Assembly (NCBI GenBank): GCA_025602915.1
Contig: JAHLJZ010000040.1
Span: 124,001-188,000 of the forward strand
Length of the DNA: 64,000 nucleotides
Reading direction: 5' to 3'
From: Paraphysoderma sedebokerense
Taxonomy: Eukaryota; Blastocladiomycota; Physodermatomycetes; Physodermatales; Physodermataceae
In this document: one piece after another, positions 38,335 through 49,900 of the stretch
Position numbering within the stretch: the stretch's first letter is position 1
Layout of the letters: every line of letters starts with the position of its first letter
The notes under the pieces: model-generated
Databases searched by the model: none
Told to the model about the DNA's origin: nothing
What the model saw: only the letters and a program-made list of their open reading frames with translations
Translations under genes and position numbers: made by a program

Positions 38335-39938
38335 CTAATGTACATAGAAAACGCACTCTTTCACCAAGTCTTTTTTCAGCAAGAGCTCATAAATTTCCTT
38401 GGCAGTTAACGTTCCTTGGAGTTTTTGTCCGTTTAACATTTCTTTCTCTAACACTTCAAAAGACTGTATTCCAAGTATCAATGGATTCATTTAGTTACGG
38501 AAAGAAGATCCGACGTAAGAGAAATAAACAACTACGAACCTTTCCTGTAACAACCATCGCTTCGGCAACTCTTCTATTACGTCCTCCATAACAAGTGGTG
38601 ATTAAATCAGCTACGCCACAACTTTCAAAGAATGTTTCATCACGGACACCTCGATAAAACATTTTGGCAAATTTTTTCATCTCCATCAGCCCGATTCGAA
38701 TGATAGCAGACTTTGTGTTATCACCATATCTTGAGTATTATAAGAAGGGCAAAAGGGGAGAAACAGATGAGTGCAAGTTTATGAAGAGACGGAAAGGGAA
38801 AAGCAAAGTACTTTAAGCCATCCACAAAACCGGCGCCAACTGCAACAACATTCTTCAGTGCACCACATATTTCTACACCTGCGACGTCCGGAACTATGTT
38901 CACTCTGAAGTACGGGGTATGGAAGATTTTATACATCAAGTCCGCATTTGTCGGATTTGTGTAGCCTTTAAATGATGATTTAATGCACAGTCGGTTACCG
39001 CTACAAGAGGATAATTATTAGAAAGAGCAAAAATACCTATGGTGGTTTCGCAGAATTGTTCTTCAGCGACTTCCGATGCTATGTTCGCACCCATCAAGAC
39101 GCTGACATCGATATCAAGATGACTTTGAATAACGTCGGAGATAAGTTGTAAGCCAGCAAAGCCGACATCAACTCCCTACATTGGTAATTACATATTGTTA
39201 ATACGGAAAATATCAAAATACGCAAATGGCAAACTTTCAGTTTTTGCGTCCGAACTGTACCTTGATTAGTGAAATAGCCTTCGCATCATGTCTTATCTTG
39301 CCTTTCAATTGTGCACATATCCCTTTAACAAACTAATATACATTCTGTTAGATTTCCTATTGGCTCCTTTTCAGGTCTCTTGCCCATATCAATATAAGAA
39401 CAAACCTGATGCGGAACCACAAACACTAGTATCGTTGCATCACGACAAGTTTCAACGAGGTCTGGGACTGCTAACACATTCGGCGGAAGCTTTATACCAG
39501 CGAGATATCTTGAAATATGGGTTAGCTCATTGAACCAACGATATATTGTGATAGAGAATCCGTAAAATACACACTTTACGTTCTCATGTTTGTCATTGAT
39601 AATATCTGTCAATTTTTGACCATTGATAATTTCTTCGTAGACCCACATTTTCACTTCCTTGTCAAATTCTGGAAAATCATGGACATTACGCCCGACTATC
39701 TTGGCTATAGCGGAACCCCTAATTTCGGGGAGAGCGAAAAATTGATGTATGAGTTAAAAGTCACATTATGAAGAATGAGAGATTAGATATAATCCCATGT
39801 TGCGTCCATAGGACCGAAGGAAAAGCTTCACGAATGACGCCGCAAAGACCAAAGCAGAATTACAATGACGAGAGATAAGGCAGATAATTACCAATTTCCA
39901 GAACCTATCAGACAGACCTTTTCCATTTTATCATGCAT
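38335..39938 (-). CDS. GPD1: NAD-dependent glycerol-3-phosphate dehydrogenase
   Basis: This enzyme reduces dihydroxyacetone phosphate to glycerol 3-phosphate with NADH, feeding glycerolipid and osmolyte glycerol synthesis in the cytosol. The Rossmann start is [18 protein letters not shown], with an intron inside the nucleotide loop. Further blocks are [51 protein letters not shown] and [19 protein letters not shown]. The catalytic-Lys segment is [17 protein letters not shown]. It is followed by [40 protein letters not shown] and [19 protein letters not shown]. Eight or so exons join in frame. The ATG at 39938 is the first in frame. An upstream open stretch without ATG reads like a pyrimidine-rich leader, so I do not call a targeting presequence. 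Confidence 0.94.
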
Positions 39939-40672
39939 TTTGTGAAGCTTTAGTATATCGGGTAATCTTGCGGAGAGAGTATGCTTGAGCGCGAGGACAG
40001 TAGCTGGCCCGGGGAAGCGAATGGAGGGGACGAGAGAGCGTAAGCGGTGACAGGGATGGAGAGGGCGGAGGGAGGAGAGAATGCTGGATGCCGTTCGGAA
40101 ATTCAACTTGGCAATTGACGGGTTATTATATCACCGCACCGGTTCGAGTGTATTATCGGAGGGATGGCACAAGGTGGAAATTGACCATGTCAATGTGCGG
40201 ATTGGGGATCCGAAACTCGCAGCACAATGTGTCGGAGTGATTGTTGCGGGGCGATGACTGTGATTCTTAACACACTCCCGGCCCGACGTCGACTCTCCAC
40301 CTATCAGGTCTCTCCCTCGTTGGTATCCTCCGCACGCATCCGCAACCACATCGCACAAGGCCAAATTATCGTCATTCGCAATCCAAGCCACTCCGATCAG
40401 CTGAGGCTCGTCTGAAAATTCAGCAATAAAATAAACTGCGATTTTTATTTCTTTGAAAATCAAAATTATAGGAATATCAAGATTACATCATACAAATATA
40501 TGAGATAACAGTTCATTAAATTCTAATGCATCGTCCTGTACGATCATTTTGCAAACTTATTTGAACTATTCATCCAGTCATTCAACCGAGGAGGAACTCA
40601 CTATTGAAGGTTAAAGAGAGCACGTAGGGTCAGATGATCGCTCAATAAAAAGTGTAGTAAGCCGCAATAGAC
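39939..40672. other. GPD1 upstream region / eIF4B 3' flank
   Basis: About 730 bp. The GPD1-proximal part is GC-richer than its surroundings. A 59-codon + strand frame (40081-40260, MLDAVRKFNLAIDGLLYHRT...) overlaps the leader and matches nothing I recognise, so I do not call it a gene. Confidence 0.4.
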
Positions 40673-42156
40673 TCATACCGCGGAGGCTTCGGCACCTTCA
40701 GATTCCTCTGCTTTGGGTTGTTCCTTTTGCGATAGCTTTTCTTCAATTTTTGCCAAAACTTTCGTGGTGTCTACAGGTTTCGCGTTTCCGAATGGGTTTG
40801 ATTTCTTAGCTGATGAACCTGCGCTGCCAGACTCGGTAGATTCTGATTCCACTGGTTTCGACCTTGGGGCAAGTTGAAGTTTTTTGCGTTCCATGGGGGG
40901 CGCTCCAGCCGGTTCGCCAGCTTCACGACGCATATCACCAAATCTATCAAAATCTCTGGGACCGGATCTCTGGCTATCTCGATCAAATCCTCCTCGACCT
41001 CCCTCACGACGCTCACCGAAACCTCCTCTTCCTCCTTCACGACGGTCGCCGAAGCCACGAGATCCTTCTCTTCGATCACTGAATCCTCTCTGGCCCTCCC
41101 GTCGATCGCCATACCCTCTCCCGCCATCTCGACGACTATCCTCACCACGAGAAGGTAGAGGTGCGTCACGGCGCCAACTTGATGAGGCCGTACGATCTGC
41201 TGGTCGATCCTTGGCTGTGAAAGGATGGTTATTTGGATGTGTTGCCGACGGCTGAAACAGAACAAAACTTACGAGGTTCGGCAACATCAATTCGAAGGGA
41301 CCGTCCTCCACATTCCCCACCACTCAAATCCATAGCAGCCATTAAGCTTTCGAGTGTGTCGAATTCCACGTATCCAAAACCTTTGGGTTTGTTTGTCTCT
41401 CGATCTGTTAGAATCCTTACATTTTTCACGCTATTTCCACCAAAGAAATCTTCCAAGTCTGCTTCAGTTATATCGTATGATAGATTCCCAACGAATGCAG
41501 TATAGGGGGGCTCCGTGGGCAATGGACGAGAGGGACCTCGCGGGCGCTCTAACAATATGAGAAAGGTTAGAAAACCCCATCTTCCTCGCATTATTGGTGT
41601 GCTTGTGCGTCATACCAAATCCACCATCCCTGTCCCCACGACCTCCACGAGAGCTATCTCTGCTTCTATTGCGTCCACCAAACCCGCCTCTTCTGTCATC
41701 TCGGCCCGCTCGATCTCTATCGCCATATCCACCCCGTGGAGGAGGGGGTGCATATCTATCGGTAGGTCCGGAATCTAAATATGAGACGTGAAGGTTAGAC
41801 ACAGAATGTGAGCAAACATTCCATACCACCGCGATTTCCGACAAAAATTGGGTGATAAGCGAAACATACCTCCATATTCCAAAGCAGCGGCTGTACAGGA
41901 AACAGAGTTAGCAAAGAACCAAAAATTCAGACGCAAAGAATTCAGAGACTGGTCACTTACGTCCACTTGGAAGTGCTGGAATATCTTCATCGTCGGCCCA
42001 AGATCCGGCAGCTTTTCAAGTGAATTAGATGAACTATGGTTAGCCCGATAGAGATAAATATTGAGAGCGAGGGCAACAAGATGGCCCAAACGTACAAGGT
42101 TCGGCTAAAAAAGACTGTAGAGATATCTTTTGGGGTTTGGTTTTCTTTGATGCCAT
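40673..42156 (-). CDS. TIF3: Translation initiation factor eIF4B
   Basis: eIF4B stimulates the eIF4A helicase and 40S recruitment during cap-dependent initiation. The N-terminus MASKKTKPQKISLQSFLAEP and the next exon's SWADDEDIPALPSG are the hallmark eIF4B ribosome-binding start. One RRM follows (YTAFVGNLSYDITEADLEDF, VKNVRILTDRETNKPKGFGY, VEFDTLESLMAAMDLSGGE). Then comes a run of DRREGxRGFG-type Arg/Gly/Asp repeats (about six copies) and a tail with MERKKLQLAPRSKP and KSNPFGNAKPVDTTKVLAKI, the usual 'NPFG-KPVDT' motif. Five or six exons join in frame, including several tiny ones between the N-terminus and the RRM. Length and order match fungal Tif3 and animal eIF4B. Confidence 0.93.
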
Positions 42157-42730
42157 GTTTGCAGAGAACGAAATTGTATATTTCTATTGCGTGTCAACTA
42201 TTAGAAATTGATCGTGCAAAAGGGTTCACACTGAACCAATATCTTAACCTAGTTTATTTCCAACACGTGACCGGTTGCATCCAGTTGCACTACCCTTCGT
42301 AGCTATCTCATTTCGACACTCAATGGGGATGACTGAAATATTTCAACTTCATATTTATCTTAATCATGAGAAGAAGAGAATATATACACCAGGTGCTCCA
42401 TACTCTCCATTGTCTTCCACACCAGCCATTTCGAAAGTGAATACTGCAACCTTGCATGCTCCAACTGCATTCTTCACTTCTCAATTCAAAACAAAATATA
42501 TAGAAGAGATATAGAAATGAACAACCAATTATCCCGAGACGGCGCAATACAGTCTCCGGATGTTGATTATGAAATATTCAGGCAGTGACATGTGAATTTC
42601 GCCATGGAGATAAGTCACGTGGACATCATTAACCTTAAACAAGCCAATTTAATTTCCGGTTCCCACCATCTTTTTTTCTCACTCATAATACTTCTTCTAT
42701 CTAAATTCTTTATTTCAGTACTACCCAAAC
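42157..42730. promoter_or_regulatory. Divergent promoter region, eIF4B / Arb1
   Basis: 570 bp between two divergently transcribed translation/ribosome-biogenesis genes, which suggests shared control (inference). No specific motif was assigned. Confidence 0.5.
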
Positions 42731-44911
42731 ATGCCACCCAGAAAGAACGCTAGAAATGCTAGGAAAGCTGCTAAAGCTAACGGAGACAGTGCTGTATCTA
42801 TCACTGAAGGTCTCAAGAAAGTAGACTTGAACCTTAGAACTTGTACTGGTGTCCTCGCCTCGCATCCAGATTCTAGAGATGTTCGAATTGAATCCTTTTC
42901 CCTGAATTTCCATGGTGTGCCGCTTGTCCAAGATTCAACGATTGAGTTGAATTATGGAAGAAGATATGGTCTCATTGGGTCTAATGGTTCTGGTATGTAC
43001 TTGTTTTGATAAGAATACTCACAATCATTCTTGCAGGCTTTTCTGCCATTCCATCTTCATTTTTCAGTTAATTGACCCACCACCTCTACTTTCCAGGCAA
43101 ATCCACATTTCTCAAAGCTTTAGCAAACCGGGATGTACCGATACCGCAACACATTGATATTCATCTCTTAGATGGTGAAGCTCAACCGTCCGAAATGAAT
43201 GCTCTGGAAGCAGTAATCCACGATGCGCAGAAGGAAGTGCAGCGATTGGAATCTGAAATGGAACATCTATTGACTGAAGACCCGGATTCGCAAAGATTAG
43301 ATAGAATCTACGAACGATTGGAGGAACTTGACCCTTCCAAGTTTGAATCCAGAGCAGCCATGATACTTAACGGTTTAGGATTTGACAAAGTCCGAATGAC
43401 TTATCAAACAAAAGATTTATCTGGAGGGTACGTTGTTAATGGCTTTCTTTATGTCTTCGCTCCGTCTCTGACTTGTGCTTTTGTTGTATTAGATGGAGAA
43501 TGCGTGTCGCATTAGCAAAGGCTCTCTTCATTAAACCTACCCTGCTTCTTCTCGATGAGCCCACGAATCATTTGGATCTTGGTGCTTGTGTCTGGTTAGA
43601 AGAGTACTTGAAAACATACGATCGTATTCTTTTGATGATTTCTCACTCCCAGGATTTCTTGAACAATGTGTGCACCAATATTATCTGGTTAAACTATCGT
43701 CAAAAACTAGAATATTATGGTGGTAATTACGATATTTTTGTGAGAACAAGGGAAGAGAACGAAACCAACCAAATGAAGGCATACGACAAGCAGCAAGCCG
43801 AAATTGCTCACATTAAAGAATTCATCGCGTCCTGTGGTACATTCGCAAATCTTGTTCGTCAAGCCAAAAGTAGGCAGAAAATTTTGGATAAGATGGAAGC
43901 GGATGGGTTGATACAGAAGGTTGATAGGGGAAAACAATTTACTCTACGATTCCAAGATTGCGGAAAACTGCCTCCACCAGTGCTCTCCTTTACTGGTGTG
44001 TCATTCAGCTATTCCGGGAAGCGGGAAGATTTGCTGTATAAAGATATTGATTTGGCTGTTGATTGCGATTCTCGTATTGGTATGTTAAAAATATGGTAAA
44101 ATTGTGAGATATCAGTCAGCTGATCAGTCTTCTCTAGCCCTCGTCGGACCTAATGGTACAGGAAAGTCCACGTTGTTAAAACTTATGATGGGCGAAATTT
44201 CTCCTGTTGATGGCCAAGTCGGTCGTCATTCTGCTCTCAAATTAGCCAAATATTCCCAACATTCGGCAGATCAACTTAATCCTGAAGATTCAGCTATCGA
44301 CCATTTACGTCGTCAATATTCTGACTTGCCGCAAGATTTGCAATATTGGAGAACTCAGGTTGGCCGTTTTGGTTTGACAGGTCAAAGTCAATTGTGCCCT
44401 ATCAAGCAATTATCTGATGGTATGTAGGAATATGACTTTATTTTGCCTCGTGCTATCCACGTACTCATACCATTCCTTTTGTAGGACAAAAAGCTAGAAT
44501 TGTCTTTGCAGAATTAGCTCTCAGTCGCCCTCATATCCTGTTACTGGATGAAGTGAGTACATTTTCTACTTTACCCCCTATAGCCATGCTACAGTCCTAA
44601 CTTGTTATTTACCTGAATAGCCTACAAATCCTCTTGATATGGAAACTATTGATGCTTTAGCCGAAGGTATTAACGAGTTTGATGGTGGCGTCGTTCTCGT
44701 CTCTCACGATTTCAGACTGTTAAGTCAAGTGGCCGAGACTATCTTGGTCTGTGACAACAAGACGATCGTTGAATGGGATGGTATGTAGAATTTTCTCTCG
44801 AACTCTTCCTAACGTCTCTTCAGCAATCTAATCTTGACAATCTTAGGCACTATCATGGAGTACAAGAAACTTTTACAGAAGGAAGTTACCCGTCAACTCA
44901 AACTAATTTAA
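42731..44911 (+). CDS. ARB1: ABC-F ATPase ABCF2/Arb1 (ribosome biogenesis)
   Basis: This twin-ATPase ABC-F protein acts in 40S/60S subunit maturation and has no membrane domain. Start [20 protein letters not shown] is typical of Arb1. NBD1 has [18 protein letters not shown] (Walker A split by an intron), [17 protein letters not shown] (signature split by an intron) and [13 protein letters not shown]. The ABC-F linker ([40 protein letters not shown]) follows. NBD2 has [40 protein letters not shown] and [19 protein letters not shown], then [11 protein letters not shown]. Compared with the family consensus [11 protein letters not shown]2 carries Pro for His. The C-terminus is [15 protein letters not shown]. 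All introns are short and restore frame. Confidence 0.94.
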
Positions 44912-45294
44912 GCGATGTGTACCATATATCATAGTAACTAGAACCGTTGTATAGTGTTACCCATGTTTGTTGGTCCGGATTTTCAGGTGATAATGTAATG
45001 CTATATAACACTGCGATATATTTTACGAGGTTTTTGTGGTTTTGATATTCATGCGTCCTTTGATCTAATGACTTCGCTCAATTTTAAATAACGAACGTGA
45101 TGCGTCCTTTGATCTAATGACTTCGCTCGGCGCGGATCGAAAGGTAATCCTCCAACCGGGAAATCCGTGTGCTCACGCCATTAAACTGAAACGCTGATCT
45201 AAAGGGTGCCGATCCTCTCATATCTGCAATCAATTTAACTCTCTTAAAACTTCCACTACCATCATTAACCATATATCAATTGCTGTCGATTAAT
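44912..45294. other. Spacer between Arb1 and TPPP genes, with direct repeats
   Basis: A 380-bp interval holding the Arb1 3' UTR and the TPPP promoter. It includes two perfect 29-bp direct repeats listed separately. Confidence 0.5.
45051..45128 (+). repeat. Two perfect 29-bp direct repeats, 49-bp period
   Basis: Bases 45051-45079 and 45100-45128 are identical (beginning atgcgtcctttgatc and ending cttcgctc), separated by 20 bp. They lie 165-245 bp upstream of the TPPP start codon. They could be a local duplication or a doubled regulatory element. Confidence 0.9.
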
Positions 45295-46660
45295 ATGGCC
45301 TACACCCACATCACCTCTCAACTTCCGGAGGCGTTTGAAGAGCAACTCTACGAAGTATTCACCCAGTTTTGCGCATTTGGGGCATCTCGAAACTCAAACC
45401 CAAATCTTTCGGGATCTTTAAATAACCTTAGCTCTGGTCCCCAAATTGATAGTGAGTTGACAGTATCTATTTTATCTGTTATGGGCAGCACATGTCTTCG
45501 AGCAATAATGATCTTCAGACCACGGTCAACTCCGTGAACCGATCTGATCATTCTGCGTAAAAGTCGTACTAGTATTAACCTTACAATGACCTTTTGACGA
45601 AAATGTACTCTAGATGTCAGATTCTCCAAATTTTTCCGCGACTTGAAAGTTCTTAATAAAGAACTCACTCCTACTGATATCGACATCATTTTCAACAAAG
45701 TTAAGAAGACCAAAACCGATAGAAAGTTGGACTTCGATTGTTTCAAGAATGCTTTAGTGCTATGTAGTGAAAAGAAGTACAGACCAAAAATGGATGGGTT
45801 AGTTTGAATATGAATATCATCTCCATTATTGATAACCGATGGACATGCCTATTAACTGATTCCCCTTGAGTTCAGTTATCAAGCCTATGAAAAGATTGTG
45901 ACTGACATTGTCTCGAAAGATAACGCTGGCCCCCTTCTGCATGGGACTGTAAGTCTCGATTGAATTATTCAAAGCAATAAATGTATTGAGTAATCTGTCA
46001 TTTAACTGACGATCACACTGTCCTTAGCGCCCGGAAGCGAGTGGGGTTTATTCGAAGCTCACTGATCACACTCTCTACACCGGATCTCACAAGGAACGCT
46101 TTGATGAAGAGGGCCGAGGCAAGGGAGTTTCAGGTAGAAATGACAGTAGCATCGGCGTCAAGAGATTAGATAAATTGGTTTCCCGAGATCCGGCTGTCCA
46201 GAACAGAGCTGCAAGCATGAACCAAACTAACAAAAGGGGCATCTCGGCATCAATGGAAGCGATGGGTAATTATTACTACAATTCATAAGCACAATTTATG
46301 GATCCTAATATGACATCAGACGCACAAGGTCCCACCAAATCGATCAAAAATTTGGAATTACCCAACGACGCATCCCTCTCCCACTCCAGATCCAACTCCG
46401 GCGCATCGTCCAACGGCTTAAATAAATCGAACAGTAACCTTACTCGTTCAAAATCCTCCGGATTATCGGGCTCTAGTTCTCAATTAAAAACTACAGTCCC
46501 TCAAGTCCCCGCGGGAAGTGTTTTTGATAGATTGACCGACGTCAAGAAATATCATGGAACTCATAAGCATCGTTTCAATGAAGATGGAAGCGGAAAGGGA
46601 AAAGCTGGAAGAGTTCAAGACGTTGGTCCAAAGAAATTAGAGAGTTTTCTGAGAAACTAA
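45295..46660 (+). CDS. TPPP/p25-alpha family protein with two p25 motifs
   Basis: This belongs to the tubulin-polymerisation-promoting protein family, which binds microtubules and tracks with the presence of cilia. Start [20 protein letters not shown] leads to an EF-hand-like p25 core ([40 protein letters not shown]). The conserved Gly-rich signature follows twice: [20 protein letters not shown] with EEGRGKG, and, near the C-terminus, [20 protein letters not shown] with [10 protein letters not shown]. The linker is Ser/Asn-rich ([19 protein letters not shown]). Five exons join in frame. Two signatures in one chain fit what has been described as the fungal type of TPPP in flagellated fungi. 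A polyadenylation-type AATAAA lies at 46766-46771. Confidence 0.9.
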
Positions 46661-46903
46661 GCGAGGTTTCTTATTGAACCATACTGAGAAGAGCAGGCAT
46701 CTTCCTCAAATAATACTGATTAACTGGTGATATCTGATTTTACTTCTGTATTATTATTTATTTTCAATAAAGTATCGACGGTTTTATTCTTGAGTAAACC
46801 AATGAGGTACTCAAAAAGTATACAGTCACGCCATGCAAAACTGCATGTTTATTATTACATTCAAGAGCAATGCAACTCCAATTTCAGTCCCGATTTGTAA
46901 ATT

Positions 46904-49900
46904 TTATATAGTCGTCCATCCTCCAAAATCAATGGTTGATTCGATTTTTCGAGCGACGGTGTTCGGAATAGTATGATTAAGCCATTGTTTTCGAATTTCA
47001 TCGTATCTTTTCGGATTCAGAAATAGCGGTTTCCCGCGTCTAAAGGACAGAACACACAATCCAAATTTAACAGTTTAGTTACTCAATCGTTACCCAGGCA
47101 AGGAAAAAAGCATCAAACCTCAATCCAAAGTCAGATTCACCATGTTGATCAAGATAAGGAGCGTCTGCGAAAGTGCCATTGCGATTATGGAAGAATAAGA
47201 TAGTCCCCTTCCTGATAACAAAGAATATACCGATCTCGCAGGAACACCTGAGTAGAAGGACATCATAATGATACTGAAGTTAGCAAAAAGGTCGGATATA
47301 ACCAGCAAATAATTAAGAATTGATATGGCCCACATACTCTTCTTTATGGCGATAACATTCTCCCCTCTCATTGGTCGTGCAACAAAAACTCTGAAAGCAG
47401 CAGAATCTTCCGCATATCAAACAGATGGCACAATACTTTGGCGTTGTGTTACAGTTGTCGCAGACAAATTTGATACTGGCATCAAACATTTGATCCAATC
47501 TTTTTGGCAGTCTGATCAGATCATACGGAAGCGACAATGGTAGCGGTTTCATAATGTTGGACAATCTGCCTCCTCCACCGGCCCGGCTAGAATTCAGCAT
47601 AGATGATAAGTACTGTTTGAAAACGGGATTTGCTAATATTATAGATAGAATTTTTGAGAAGGAGGGAAGAGACAGATACTGAAGAAGGCAAGAGTGTTCA
47701 TCGTGCTCCTCCGGAGAAAAATCAGAGGACTGTCCTGAATTTTGTAGGAATTGATTTGAACGCGGTGACATGGAGAAGTGGATTCTTCCAAAACGAGCGT
47801 AAAGTAAAATACTAAGTCTTCTCAAAAACGGCAATGTGGTTTGTCGAATCCATTGGTTGACGATTGAGGGCGTCAATACTTGAGCGGCCGTCTTAAGGAT
47901 GTCATATTCGAATCGGCTAATCGGTAGGTACTCACAGACGAATGCCAGTATCTCCATAGTAGCATTAGCTTCAGTTGAATCAGATGTTGCATTCAGAGAT
48001 ATCTGGTTGAGAATAGCGGCCCATGACCCCTTTGCGAGGGAAGAAAGTAGACTTAGTAGGCTACGAAGAATCTCCATAATATACATCCATGACATCAAAT
48101 GCTCGAAGTTGACAGAAACTCCATTTTCCCAGCTAGAACTCATTTCGCCTCCGAACATTGCCAACTCCAAAAGTAACTTAAATGGATCGACATCAATCAA
48201 ACTCAGACCATCCGACTCATTTTGAACTTCAGCAATATCTTCTCTTATCAATGAGAAGTATTTTAATATTTTCAGGTGGAGCTCAGAATATGTGTCAACG
48301 TAACGAGCAGCTGAGTCAACTGTATATGAATGAATAAATAGGGTGAGAACTCGAAGAAAAGTTTGAACTTGTTCCGGAATTTTTGTCAGAAACACGCCAC
48401 TATACGTTGGAGAGGTGGCAGACACTATTTCACCACGAGATGAAACCTCAATCATAGAAATAGTATAGTCCAGCAAGTTCCATAACTCATAAACGGAATT
48501 AGAGTCCATATGACTGATTGGTACAGCACTGCCCAGTGGCATCTGCAAAGTAGAAATGAACCGTTCAATCATGTCGTCGAAGTCTTCCAATGTGATCGAG
48601 GTTCCCGATTCCCCAGAGTGAAAGAGGTGCTGGCGAAAGGCAGTGACAATATCGATGGACTCTGGCAAAGCAGTCAAGTTTCGGATAGCTGAAGCACAAT
48701 CATTCCATTTTGAAAGTGCAGCCGGCAAAGTTGACGCAAACCACTGGTTAATGTCATTTTCGGTGACTTCTTCGGGCATTTGTACTTTCTCCATGGTTTT
48801 GTTCCGTACAATAGGTATTAGCACATTGCTGAGGCCGCCAAACGGTTAGAGATCCACCTAGCGAGACACGGAAGAGTAGAAAGTTATACCGCAAGCTTTT
48901 ACACAGCGGACACATAATCTCAAATCGAAGAGTGTCTTCTGCAAGATTTCTGGCAGGTGGGAAAGGCATCCGTGTTGCAAGGGTCTCAAAGTAAGCTATA
49001 TAGAGTATTTTAGTCTTGCTTTCTTTGAAGACCAATAATTTCGTAAGAATCTAGAATACCTTTTAAGCAATCATAGTGCATCAAATGTTGCTAAAATATG
49101 GATGTAGAAGAGATGTCAATGAATTTATAGCCCAGATTCCCATACTATGGCGCAGAAGACGTACACAAGTTGTCACAAATATTCCTTTTTCGGATCGGCA
49201 TTTCGACGTGATGCTTCCACCCCAGTCGTCGTCGTTAAACGTGTAGCATGATTTCATACTATTGTCGATATCTAGAGCTAGTTGAGCATTCAGGATTGCC
49301 ATTATATGCTCTTTATCGTAATGCTCCGATTTTCTCAGCGTTGCAGACATTTGTGCGTAACCAAGCACTCCGTACTGCTTGTCTGAATTACCGCTACATA
49401 GCTCTTGGCATATTGTACAATTTCCAGTCGGAAAACTCCAAATCGTCTCAGTTTGCAAGGTATCTTCGGAATCGGCTTCTTCAAATGTCTCGTCTTGCAT
49501 TATGTCGTCTTCGTCTTCATCGTAGTCATCGAATAAATCGGCATTCTGTTGCAAAAAAAGGGCTTGATTATTTGCCATATCTGCAAGAATCTTTGCCTGA
49601 CGAGCCTTGGCCTCTCGTTTCTTCCTTTCGAATTCCTCATCATCGGCAGAACTATCCTTTGGCGATTCCGTCAGCTCAACCAATTTATCGAGTAATTCTT
49701 TCAGCGGCGGATAGTTGGATTCCTGAATTCTCTTTAGCAAATAAGAAATGCGAGGTTTGAAATTTTTGAAGCGTTGATTTTGGTAAAGCTCTATCAGCAC
49801 GTCAAGGAATGATGTTTGGTGCGACTTACATGGATACGAAATCTTGAGTGAAATGAGATGATGCAGGAAACCGGTACTTGTGATCGCTGCGGTTTCTGCA

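Noticed and set aside
39939-40106. Mitochondrial presequence on glycerol-3-phosphate dehydrogenase
   Set aside because: The upstream in-frame open stretch is Arg/Ser/Leu-rich but has no ATG before an in-frame stop. The first ATG starts right before the Rossmann motif.
40081-40260. Plus-strand 59-codon frame beginning MLDAVRKFNLAIDGLLYHRT between GPD1 and eIF4B
   Set aside because: It overlaps the GPD1 leader, matches no family I know, and has no supporting splice extension. Chance frames of this size are common here.
40131-40463. Minus-strand 110-codon frame upstream of GPD1
   Set aside because: It overlaps the region above on the other strand, has no recognisable motif and no neighbouring exon that joins it.
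40771-41265. Long alternative-frame reading frames on both strands across the eIF4B Arg/Gly repeat
   Set aside because: They are shadows caused by the GC-rich repetitive DRREGGRG coding sequence. The eIF4B frame carries all the conserved motifs.
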